A DNA stretch of 5,780 bases from Mayfieldus sp038040285 (GCA_038040285.1 JBBPIN010000074.1:1-5780); one strand, 5' to 3'; shown: positions 1-5,345, numbered from the stretch's first letter. Program-made: numbers and translations. Notes: generated from the letters alone by a model not told the origin.

Positions 1-34
1 AGTGGAGCTAGCCGGACTCGAACCGGCGACCTCC
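1..34 (-). tRNA. 3' end of a tRNA (T arm and acceptor strand), partial
   Basis: Read on the minus strand, this is the 3' end of a tRNA. It has a perfect 5-bp T stem (GCCGG/CCGGC) closing the loop TTCGAGT, then the acceptor strand TAGCTCC and discriminator A. The next bases are CT, so CCA is not encoded. The expected 5' acceptor strand GGAGCTA and a proper anticodon stem are not found in the bases upstream on that strand, although GCGACC (52-57) can pair with GGTCGC (26-31). Either the gene is broken here or only its 3' half was copied, as happens at integrase attachment sites. The amino acid identity cannot be assigned. Confidence 0.6.
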
Positions 35-75
35 TGGACTCCGCTGTTAAAGGTCGCTCCGCTCCCTGCGGGCCT

Positions 76-267
76 CCGGGCGAGGTCCTGACGCGCGATC
101 AGCTGCTCGAGCACGTCTGGGACTAAAACTACGAGAACCGCTCCAACATCGTCGAGTCCTACGTCCGCTTCCTGCGCCAGAAGATCGACCGGCCGTTCGG
201 CGTCGAGTCCGTCGAAACCGTACGAGGCGCTGGTTATCGCATGCGAGAGGACGGCGGATCATCCTGA
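76..267 (+). pseudogene. OmpR-family response regulator, C-terminal DNA-binding domain remnant
   Basis: The frame from about base 76 reads as the end of an OmpR/PhoB winged-helix domain: PGEVLTRDQLLEHVWD, then a TAA stop at 124-126, then NYENRSNIVESYVRFLRQKI and VETVRGAGYRMRE to TGA at 265-267. These are the classic recognition-helix and C-terminal hairpin segments of the family, which binds DNA in two-component signalling. The whole receiver domain (about 120 residues with the phospho-acceptor Asp) and the start of the effector domain are missing. The frame breaks off in unrelated sequence about 40 bases after a tRNA 3' end. Apart from the stop, which replaces the residue before the NYENRSN-like motif, the codons look undamaged, so decay may be recent. 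A sequencing error could explain the stop but not the missing receiver. Confidence 0.82.
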
Positions 268-404
268 ACCGCCTGCCGATTCGCGCCAGGCTCACCGCAG
301 CCTTCGCCGCAGCCATGGCCCTGGTCGTTGGCCTGGCCGCACTGTTCGTGTATCTGCGGCTGGCCTCCGATCTCGACGAGTCGATCGACAACGGCCTGCG
401 CTGA
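264..404 (+). pseudogene. Sensor histidine kinase, N-terminal remnant
   Basis: This frame overlaps the regulator's TGA by three bases and begins LNRLPIRARLTAAFAAAM, continuing as one hydrophobic membrane helix (ALVVGLAALFVYL) and LASDLDESIDNGLR before TGA at 402-404. That is the usual start of a membrane sensor kinase: a short basic cytoplasmic tip, a first transmembrane helix, then the start of the sensor region. The family's second helix, HAMP, dimerisation (H box) and ATPase domains are absent. The first codon is CTG in the string CTGA. A GTGA overlap would be typical for such pairs, so the start codon itself may have mutated; this is inference. Bases after 404 have no recognisable kinase sequence in any frame. 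The gene is not functional as it stands. Confidence 0.68.
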
Positions 405-628
405 CGGGCCGCGGGTGTCCGGATCCTCCAGATCGCCAAATCCGGACATCTCGCAGCACGTGAGCGCGGCCGCGGGCGATCCGATCGTCCCCCCACTTGA
501 TTGCGGACGGGCGCCGGCGCGGCGCTCCTGCTCTTCGTCCGGAGGAGAAGCGAGCGGGGTGTCGAGCCTGCGGCCACTGACTTCTCCTCTGATCGAAGGG
601 CAGAAGCGCGGGGAGCTCGGCGCCGCTC
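405..628. other. Degraded sequence between kinase remnant and mreB
   Basis: No convincing gene is seen here. It is probably decayed sensor-kinase sequence, since it follows that remnant directly, but no frame resembles a HAMP or kinase domain. The long open frames on both strands are what high-GC sequence gives by chance. A nested inverted repeat at 504-541 is listed separately. Confidence 0.4.
504..541. terminator. Nested hairpin between convergent kinase remnant and mreB
   Basis: An outer pair CGGACG (504-509) / CGTCCG (536-541) encloses a tight inner hairpin, GCGCCG (511-516), loop GCG, CGGCGC (520-525). It lies downstream of mreB (minus strand, stop at 629) and downstream of the plus-strand kinase remnant, so it could end transcription from either side. 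There is no run of T, and it is about 90 bases past the mreB stop, so the call is weak. GC-rich sequence forms such pairings easily. Confidence 0.25.
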
Positions 629-1684
629 TTACCGTCTAGTGGAGCCGAGTTGCGCGAAGTGGTCTAGCGCCTGGCCCGACCCGATCGCGACGCAGGTCAG
701 CGGCGACTCGACAAGGAAGACCGGCATGCCGGTCTCCGCCGCGACGAGCTCCGGGAAGCCGCGCAGCAGCGCGCCCCCGCCCGCGAGCAGAATGCCGTGG
801 CGGGCGATGTCGCCCGCCAGCTCCGGCGGGGTTTGCTCGAGCGTGTCCTTGATCGCCTGGACGATCGCTCGGAGCGGGGCCTCGACGGCTGTGCGCACCT
901 CTTCGCTGCGGAGCTCAACCTGGGTCGGCAGGCCGGTGATCATGTGCCGGCCGCGAACCCCGGTCGTCCGCTCGTGCTCGAGCGGGACCGCCGATCCGAT
1001 CGCGATCTTGATCGCCTCGGCGGTTTGCGAGCCGATCGCCAGGTCGTGGGCTCCTCGCAGGTAGTGTGCGATCGCCTCGTCCATCTCGTAGCCGCCGACC
1101 CGCACTGACCGGGAGAGCACGATCGCGCCGAGCGAGATGACGGCCACCTCGCTAGTGCCACCGCCGACGTCGACCACCATACGCCCGACCGGCTCGGCGA
1201 TCTCGAGGCTAGAGCCGATCGCCGCGGCGATCGGCTCTTCGATCAGATGGACGCGGCGAGCACCGGCGGCGAGCGACGCTTCCTCGACAGCTCGCTTCTC
1301 GACCTCTGTGACCCCGGATGGGGCGCAGACGATCAGCCGCGGATGGGCCCCGCGCCGATCGAGCACCTTGCGGATGAAGTACCGCAGCATCTCCTCGGCG
1401 ACGTCGAAGTCGGCGATCACCCCGTGGCGCAGCGGACGCATCGCGGAGATCGTCGCCGGCGTCCGGCCGATCATCCGCTCAGCGTCGGCGCCGACCGCAT
1501 GAACCTGCCCGGTCAGCGAATTCGAGGCGACGACCGACGGCTCGGAGACAACGATTCCCTGGCCGCCGACGTACACCACCGTATTGGCGGTGCCGAGATC
1601 TATCGCCATGTCGCGAACCCCAATCGAAGGGATCAGGTGCCGCCGGGAGGTGGTTCGGCGAGACCCGTCTCTGCGAAAGCGCAC
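629..1684 (-). CDS. mreB: Rod shape-determining protein MreB
   Basis: Bacterial actin homologue. MreB forms membrane-bound ATP-dependent filaments that guide lateral cell-wall synthesis. The actin-fold ATP motifs are intact: phosphate-1 loop DLGTANT (residues 29-35), phosphate-2 loop DVGGGTSEVAV (172-182) and adenosine loop AGGGALLRG (301-309). The conserved EEPIAAAIG (149-157) and the PLTCVAIGSG end (328-337) are also present. The 351-residue form starts at GTG 1684 and has about 25 extra basic residues. Starting at ATG 1607-1609 (MAIDLGTANT) gives 326 residues. Family members usually have only 5-12 residues before the first motif, so the true start is uncertain; neither has a strong ribosome binding site. 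No mreC or mreD follows; downstream is only a decayed two-component pair. It may be a solitary paralogue, such as Mbl/MreBH-type copies in other bacteria, rather than the main mre-operon gene. A 28-bp palindrome lies within the gene. Confidence 0.95.
   Translation of the reverse strand: MRFRRDGSRRTTSRRHLIPSIGVRDMAIDLGTANTVVYVGGQGIVVSEPSVVASNSLTGQVHAVGADAERMIGRTPATISAMRPLRHGVIADFDVAEEMLRYFIRKVLDRRGAHPRLIVCAPSGVTEVEKRAVEEASLAAGARRVHLIEEPIAAAIGSSLEIAEPVGRMVVDVGGGTSEVAVISLGAIVLSRSVRVGGYEMDEAIAHYLRGAHDLAIGSQTAEAIKIAIGSAVPLEHERTTGVRGRHMITGLPTQVELRSEEVRTAVEAPLRAIVQAIKDTLEQTPPELAGDIARHGILLAGGGALLRGFPELVAAETGMPVFLVESPLTCVAIGSGQALDHFAQLGSTRR
1211..1238. repeat. 28-bp perfect palindrome inside mreB
   Basis: The left half AGAGCCGATCGCCG (1211-1224) is followed without a spacer by its exact reverse complement (1225-1238). 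It encodes EPIAAAIGS (residues 150-158), a conserved MreB segment whose Ile-Ala/Ala-Ile order favours some symmetry in GC-rich codons. Both serine and proline codons also match the symmetry. Confidence 0.95.
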
Positions 1685-1929
1685 CGCAACAGCCTGTCAG
1701 ACCCGCCGCCGTATGGGCACCTGATACCTGGCAATGCGGACCAGGGCGCCGGGATGCTCGACGCCTACCTCGAGCGAGCGAACACCCACGCGCGGCTCGC
1801 GGCTGGCTCCTGCTCTGGCGGGAAGCAGAAGCCGAGCTGTCACTTCCCCTATCCATGCAATGCGGAAGCGACTGTCGATACCGGAGAGCCCGCAAAGCGG
1901 GCCCGCATCCTTCGGGAAGTTTGCGCCGT
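1685..1929. other. Intergenic region upstream of mreB, no gene seen
   Basis: No convincing coding sequence on either strand. The minus-strand frame stopping at 1697 is open but matches nothing I recognise. The stretch should contain the mreB promoter; I see no canonical -35/-10 pair. A CTGTCAG heptamer at 1694-1700 and one arm of a 10-bp inverted repeat (1716-1725, partner 1632-1641) lie just before mreB. Confidence 0.5.
1888..1902 (-). terminator. Hairpin downstream of recombinase remnant
   Basis: GCCCGC (1888-1893), loop AAA, GCGGGC (1897-1902) forms a perfect 6-bp stem. It is 27 bases past the recombinase stop on the minus strand, a fitting place for a terminator. No T run follows, so it is not a standard intrinsic terminator; many actinobacterial terminators lack one. 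Confidence 0.3.
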
Positions 1930-2121
1930 TCAGGCGCCGCTCCCATCGAGTTCCCGGCGCAGATCCAGCGCCGGGCACAGCTCGTCGTCGATGAGGTGCC
2001 CGTAGACCTCGAGCGTGTACGCCGCGGAGTGGTGACCCATCCAGCGCTGCAACCGCAAGGGGCTGGCGCTTTCCATGCGTTGTCGTAGCAACGCCTGCCT
2101 TCGGCGCCCGTTGGCTTTGCT
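1930..2121 (-). pseudogene. Tyrosine recombinase (phage-type integrase), C-terminal remnant
   Basis: The minus-strand frame is open for 63 residues up to TGA at 1930-1932. It contains SASPLRLQRWMGHHSAAYTL and EVYGHLIDDEL, the end of the catalytic domain of tyrosine recombinases, which cut and rejoin DNA through a covalent Tyr link. The GHH near residue 30 is the family's conserved second-His box, and Tyr40 in TLEVYGH fits the nucleophile. The Arg-I segment and the HxxR box that should precede it are absent. An in-frame TAG at 2122-2124 closes the frame, and the WS/DGAT gene ends only about 30 bases beyond. The fragment cannot recombine DNA alone. Only about 48 codons follow its sole ATG (2074-2076), so automated gene callers may miss it. 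It marks a lost integrative element, perhaps the one that used the tRNA at the left edge. Confidence 0.78.
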
Positions 2122-2153
2122 CTACTCGGATCAGGAGTCGCTTGCGCGCTTAG

Positions 2154-3560
2154 CTAAGAGGCCAACCTGGATCTCTGGTGTTTGTCGGTGGCGAGTGAGC
2201 TGAGCGCGAGGAGTTCGTCGATCGATTTGTTTATGCCGGTGGAGAGGAGGTCGCTGTCTGGGATGGATTTGCGGTCGGCGTAGATGCCAAAGAAAGCGCG
2301 GTCGTTGACCGTGGTCATGCCGATTGAGACAGCGTGCTGGTCGGCGATCGGGACAATCGGGTAGACCTCGTCGAGCTCGCAGCCGAGCATGTACAGGGGC
2401 TGTTGGGGGCCGGGGATGTTCGAGACGACGAGGTTGAAGGCCTGGGGGCCAGCCATCATGCGCGAGACGGCGTGCTGCAGCGGGCGCGGCGTGTAGCCGA
2501 GCGCTGTGAGCATGGTGCCGGCGCCTTCGGGTTCGCCTCCTTGCTTGCGCTCGCTCATTGCAGCCGCGAGTGTCTTGAGCCGGCGGGCGGGATCGGGCTC
2601 GTCGCAGGGGAGGTCGACGAAGATGAACGAGATCTGGTTGCCGAGCTCACTGGCCCGGTCGCGCTCGCGCAAGCTGACCGGAACCATCGCTTTGAGCTTG
2701 ACCGGCGTCTGGTTCTGGCTTTTGAGAAAGCGGCGCAGGCCGCCCGTGGCGACCGCCAGCACCACGTCGTTGATGCTGGTTCCAAAGTGCTGCTTGATGC
2801 GCTTGAGGTCGCCCAGCGGTCGTCGAGTCGAGGCGAGATGGCGACCGGGTGAGTTCGGCTCATTGAACACCGTGTCGGGCGTCGCGGACTTCAGCGAGCG
2901 GGTGACGGCGCGCGCGGTCTGCAGACCCTTGCCGGCCAGCCCGAACAGTCGCTGCGGATGCTCGGCGAGCGGGATGGGGAGGCGCGCGAACTCGACCGCG
3001 CGGCGCAGCCGGTCAGACAGGCCGTCGAGCATCAGACTGATGCTGTCGGGTGTCCGCCTGGCCCGCCAGGCGTCTGGTCCGGCCTTTACCGCCTCGGATG
3101 TGGGGTCAAGCAAGAGCCCTGCCATCTCGATCGCGGCGAGCCCATCGACCATGCAGTGATGGACCTTGCCGATCACGCCGATCCGCCCGTCGTCCAAGCC
3201 GTCGGCGATCCACAACTCCCATAGCGGTCGCCCAGGACTGAGCGGCGAGGACATGACCGCGTCGACCGTGTCGCTCCATCGCGCCGGCGCTGCCCGCCGG
3301 ACATGCCGTTTTACGTCGAAGTCGGTGTCGTCGACCCAGACCGGGTCGTTGACTCCGAACGGGATCTGAGCCAGCTTCTGGCGATAACGCGGGGCTTGCC
3401 TCAAACGGCTCTGGATGTGCTCGCGCAGCTCCTCAAAGCCCGGCACCGAGCGGCCGGCCGGTGGCTTGAACAACGCCGCCCAACCGACATGCATATGGGC
3501 GGTAGGGCTCTCGACCTCTAGAAACGAGGCGTCAAGCGCAGTCAATCGGTTATCGGACAT
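2154..3560 (-). CDS. Wax ester synthase / diacylglycerol acyltransferase (WS/DGAT family)
   Basis: Transfers an acyl group from acyl-CoA to a fatty alcohol or diacylglycerol, giving wax esters or triacylglycerol for storage at the inner membrane and lipid droplets. The 468 residues match the family's usual length. In order: N-terminal LTALDASFLEVESPTAHMHV (6-25), PLWELW (112-117), the catalytic HHxxxDG as HHCMVDG (134-140, His135 being the presumed general base), GTSINDVVLA (260-269) with the conserved Asn-Asp, and VVSNIPGP (378-385). No catalytic residue is missing. The start ATG at 3558-3560 has a clear Shine-Dalgarno GAGAGGG (3566-3572) five bases away. Actinobacteria often carry several paralogues, so exact substrate preference cannot be read from sequence. 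A 66-residue ORF on the same strand ends 76 bases upstream. Two CTGTCAG repeats 20 bases apart lie just before the ribosome binding site and may bind a regulator. Confidence 0.96.
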   Translation of the reverse strand: MSDNRLTALDASFLEVESPTAHMHVGWAALFKPPAGRSVPGFEELREHIQSRLRQAPRYRQKLAQIPFGVNDPVWVDDTDFDVKRHVRRAAPARWSDTVDAVMSSPLSPGRPLWELWIADGLDDGRIGVIGKVHHCMVDGLAAIEMAGLLLDPTSEAVKAGPDAWRARRTPDSISLMLDGLSDRLRRAVEFARLPIPLAEHPQRLFGLAGKGLQTARAVTRSLKSATPDTVFNEPNSPGRHLASTRRPLGDLKRIKQHFGTSINDVVLAVATGGLRRFLKSQNQTPVKLKAMVPVSLRERDRASELGNQISFIFVDLPCDEPDPARRLKTLAAAMSERKQGGEPEGAGTMLTALGYTPRPLQHAVSRMMAGPQAFNLVVSNIPGPQQPLYMLGCELDEVYPIVPIADQHAVSIGMTTVNDRAFFGIYADRKSIPDSDLLSTGINKSIDELLALSSLATDKHQRSRLAS

Positions 3561-3581
3561 GCTTGCCCTCTCATCGAGTCC

Positions 3582-3608
3582 CTGTCAGTCGCCGGGCTCA
3601 TCTGTCAG
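3582..3608. promoter_or_regulatory. Paired CTGTCAG repeats before the WS/DGAT gene
   Basis: CTGTCAG occurs at 3582-3588 and 3602-3608, same orientation, start-to-start distance 20 bases, about two helical turns. This puts both copies on one face of the DNA just upstream of the ribosome binding site. A third copy lies at 1694-1700 before mreB. An operator role is inference. Confidence 0.3.
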
Positions 3609-3636
3609 CAGCGGCGCAGAACGCGGATCGCGCGCG

Positions 3637-3837
3637 CTAGTCATACGAGCCCTCAAGATGCGCGAAGCGAGCATCCGGGCCGCCGACCTCGCGGCCGTTG
3701 ATCCAGGCCCGCCCCAACGGACGGGGGCTCACGCGGCGGCGTGCCTCGATCGCTTGCGCGACGCGACGGTCGCCATCGCCGCGATGCAGTTCGCCACGCC
3801 GTCGGGCGGCTCGTCGGGAAAGCGTGTTGCTGGTCAT
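3637..3837 (-). CDS. Hypothetical small protein, 66 residues
   Basis: I do not recognise this protein. It starts at ATG 3835-3837, preceded about six bases away by a TGAGGA ribosome binding site, and ends at TAG 3637-3639. The first half is Arg-rich and low in complexity. The second half (SPRPLGRAWINGREVGGPDA followed by RFAHLEGSYD) looks more like a folded, conserved tail. About three quarters of its codons end in G or C, acceptable for this genome but not decisive. There is no signal peptide, membrane helix or known motif. It lies 76 bases upstream of the WS/DGAT gene on the same strand and could share its transcript. Overlapping frames on the same strand are also open, so it may be spurious. 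Confidence 0.38.
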   Translation of the reverse strand: MTSNTLSRRAARRRGELHRGDGDRRVAQAIEARRRVSPRPLGRAWINGREVGGPDARFAHLEGSYD

Positions 3838-4460
3838 AAATCCTCAGACCCCCGGTGCCCTCTGTGTCGGGTCGCACGGGAGGAAGAGGGGTAGACCCAG
3901 CGAGCGAGTTGTGACACGCCGGCCCCGCAAGTCAACGCTCATTCGGCTGTGGGTTCACGCTCCGCGCCTCCGGCGCTTCGACGTGCACTACAGGGCGATC
4001 CTGGCCGCAGGGCCAACTCAACTGACCGGACCCTACTCCCGCTTTCCCACGGCCGATGGGTGGGCGCATCCTTTTGTCCCAAATAGCGGCAACTGCGGGA
4101 TTCTGACGCCCTTGACCGGCGTTGAGTTGCGCTTCGGCGCAATACACGCGCGAGGCGACCCGCTGCCGCCCGCCTCCTTCCGCTCGCCGCAGGAGGCGAT
4201 CGAGCTGCTGGGTCAAGGGGATCCGACGCTGCTTGCCGCAGACGCCCCGCTGTGGAAATGGCTACGCGAGCACGAAGTACCGCCGTGGCGCCCAGAACAG
4301 TCTGGCGACGCAGCTGACAACTCCTGCGTTGCACTGACGTGTGACCCGCCCCAACAGGCGACTCGGTGGCTAGGATCGCGGCTACCGTACGCGAGCACTC
4401 GTGGTCGAGGTCGCGCGGGCTTATGCGTCTCTAGGTGCGGCCGCAGCGCGGCCGCGGATT
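3838..4460. other. Long gap without a confident gene
   Basis: About 620 bases between the small ORF and the carbonic anhydrase. Apart from the weak plus-strand ORF listed separately and a hairpin at its right end, I see no gene, RNA or repeat. Open frames exist on both strands but look like chance products of high GC content. A purine-rich GGGAGGAAGAGGGG (3880-3893) resembles a ribosome binding site, but no start codon follows at the right distance. Confidence 0.4.
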
Positions 4461-4468
4461 TCAACTGA
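3911..4468 (+). CDS. Doubtful hypothetical ORF
   Basis: A plus-strand frame is open to TGA at 4466-4468. GTG 3911 would give 185 residues; the same frame is open further upstream over the small minus-strand ORF, which is unlikely to be coding. The middle part (about 4160-4300) reads FRSPQEAIELLGQGDPTLLA then DAPLWKWLREHEVPPWRP, which has protein-like composition and plausible codon use. Both ends look random, and the last 20 residues cover a NotI-site hairpin. There is no ribosome binding site and no family I recognise. It overlaps the convergent carbonic anhydrase stop by 8 bases. It may be a decayed gene of which only the centre survives, or simply chance. Confidence 0.22.
   Translation: MTRRPRKSTLIRLWVHAPRLRRFDVHYRAILAAGPTQLTGPYSRFPTADGWAHPFVPNSGNCGILTPLTGVELRFGAIHARGDPLPPASFRSPQEAIELLGQGDPTLLAADAPLWKWLREHEVPPWRPEQSGDAADNSCVALTCDPPQQATRWLGSRLPYASTRGRGRAGLCVSRCGRSAAADFN
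4437..4455 (-). terminator. Hairpin just past the carbonic anhydrase gene
   Basis: GCGGCCGC (4437-4444), loop AGC, GCGGCCGC (4448-4455) gives an 8-bp all-GC stem with a 3-base loop, starting 5 bases after the carbonic anhydrase stop on the minus strand. No T run follows. Position and stem strength favour a terminator of the U-less kind seen in actinobacteria. Confidence 0.45.
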
Positions 4469-4952
4469 CCTCGCGGAGCCCCCCGGTCTCGACCTCGTAG
4501 ACAAAGCCCCGCACGCGGTCGGTCCTCGGGATGAAGGGGCTCGACTTGATCCGTTCGACGCCCTCCCGCACGTCCTCTTCCACGTCGGAGAAGGAGTGGG
4601 CGCGCCAGTCGGGCCGCTCGCCGGTCTCCTGCTCGAGCTTCTCGGCAAGCTCGTCGTCGGTAAAGGTGAGCATCCCGCAGTCGGTGTGATGGATGAGGAT
4701 GATCTCCTCGGTTCCCAGCAGGTTCTGCGAGATCGCCAGCGAGCGGATCGCGTCGTCGGAAACGACCCCACCGGCGTTGCGGATCACGTGGGCGTCCCCC
4801 TCGGCCAGCCCGAGGATCCCGTATGGGTTGAGGCGGGCGTCCATGCAGGCGAGCACGGCGACGCGCTTGCCGGGGGGCAGGGGCAGGTCGCCCTTGTCGA
4901 AGCCCTCGGCGTAGGCGTTCGCGTTCTGCAGCAGCTGTTCGGTGGTCGTCAT
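4461..4952 (-). CDS. canA: Beta-class carbonic anhydrase, Rv1284 (CanA) type
   Basis: Zinc enzyme that interconverts CO2 and bicarbonate in the cytoplasm, supplying bicarbonate to carboxylases and balancing pH. From the ATG at 4950-4952 the protein has 163 residues. The zinc ligands of the beta class are present: Cys36 and Asp38 in ACMDARL (CxDxR, with Arg40), and His89 and Cys92 in HHTDCGM (HxxC). RNAGGVVSDDAIRSLAIS (58-75) is the conserved helix-loop after the first motif. From memory, length and pattern match mycobacterial Rv1284 closely. I prefer this start to the ATG eight codons upstream (4974-4976) because GGAGGGA (4958-4964) lies five bases before it. The protein is complete, with no extra domain. 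It stands alone: the nearest minus-strand gene upstream is the zinc-knuckle protein about 180 bases away, and a hairpin follows the stop. Confidence 0.97.
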   Translation of the reverse strand: MTTTEQLLQNANAYAEGFDKGDLPLPPGKRVAVLACMDARLNPYGILGLAEGDAHVIRNAGGVVSDDAIRSLAISQNLLGTEEIILIHHTDCGMLTFTDDELAEKLEQETGERPDWRAHSFSDVEEDVREGVERIKSSPFIPRTDRVRGFVYEVETGGLREVS

Positions 4953-5110
4953 TCCGGTCCCTCCATCGTGGTGCACGGCTTTGCGTACTAGGTGACAGTC
5001 AAGAAAGCTCGCCCACGATGATCCCCGGCTGCGTTGTCTGATGCGTTGAGATCGTCCGTAGGCAAGGACGGTGGGAACGCAGGGTGCGCGTCGGAGCGCC
5101 TAGGAGGGTG

Positions 5111-5130
5111 TAGCGAAACGGCTAGCGAAA
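5111..5130. repeat. Short direct repeat after the zinc-knuckle gene
   Basis: TAGCGAAA occurs at 5111-5118 and 5123-5130, separated by CGGC, directly beside the stop codon of the zinc-knuckle gene (5132-5134). Function unknown. The remaining bases between 4977 and 5131 hold no gene I can see, only a weak inverted repeat CGTCC/GGACG near 5055-5072. Confidence 0.6.
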
Positions 5131-5131
5131 G

Positions 5132-5335
5132 TCATTTCAGTAGCTCTCGCAACTGAGAGACAGGCATGTCATCCGGGATGAGACCTCTACCGCCGCAGGT
5201 GCGGCACTTCTTCGTCTTCTCGCCAACGACATGGCCCGCTTTAACCCTCTGGATGTAGCCCAGACCGCCGCACTCTTGGCACGGCACCTTGACGGAGACC
5301 GTTAGTTCTCTTGAAGAATGCTCCCCACCCTCCAT
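5132..5335 (-). CDS. Small protein with two DnaJ-type CxxCxGxG zinc knuckles
   Basis: 67 residues with two copies of the CxxCxGxG motif: CQECGGLG (19-26) and CRTCGGRG (44-51). In DnaJ/Hsp40 and in small proteins such as anti-TRAP, pairs of these four-Cys units bind one zinc ion and form a short hairpin used for protein contacts. Here one pair gives a single zinc site, with a 17-residue linker rich in Lys and Val between them. There is no J domain, membrane segment or signal peptide. The short tail SQLRELLK could form a helix. The target is unknown; a chaperone-like or regulatory adaptor role is a guess. The start at ATG 5333-5335 has no clear ribosome binding site and lies 22 bases past a transposase stop, inside the loop of a possible hairpin. 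The native 5' end may have been altered by the insertion. The clear motif makes it likely to be real despite its size. Confidence 0.75.
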   Translation of the reverse strand: MEGGEHSSRELTVSVKVPCQECGGLGYIQRVKAGHVVGEKTKKCRTCGGRGLIPDDMPVSQLRELLK

Positions 5336-5345
5336 CTCGGGAGCA
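5319..5345. promoter_or_regulatory. Hairpin enclosing the start codon of the zinc-knuckle gene
   Basis: TGCTCCC (5319-5325) and GGGAGCA (5339-5345) form a perfect 7-bp stem with a 13-base loop that contains the ATG (5333-5335). It could end transposase transcription, hide the start codon, or be part of the insertion element's end. Which of these applies is not shown by the sequence. Confidence 0.35.

Noticed and set aside
26..57. Inverted repeat GCGACC/GGTCGC as a tRNA anticodon arm
   Set aside because: The stem would close a 20-base loop with no anticodon-loop pattern. It does not restore a tRNA fold.
47..577. A 176-residue minus-strand frame rich in Arg, Ser and Ala
   Set aside because: It runs antisense through the regulator and kinase remnants and has the composition of a reverse-strand shadow.
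670..1370. High density of CGATCG and GATCGC in mreB, suggestive of a spaced DNA motif
   Set aside because: Ile and Asp codons (ATC, GAT) next to G/C-rich codons give this naturally in high-GC genes. The spacing is irregular.
2334..3159. Long plus-strand frames within the WS/DGAT gene
   Set aside because: They are antisense to a complete, motif-bearing gene and have no recognisable domain.
4401..4991. A 196-residue plus-strand frame opposite the carbonic anhydrase
   Set aside because: It covers the enzyme gene antisense. Its Val/Gly/Leu-rich translation is the usual mirror of a high-GC gene.
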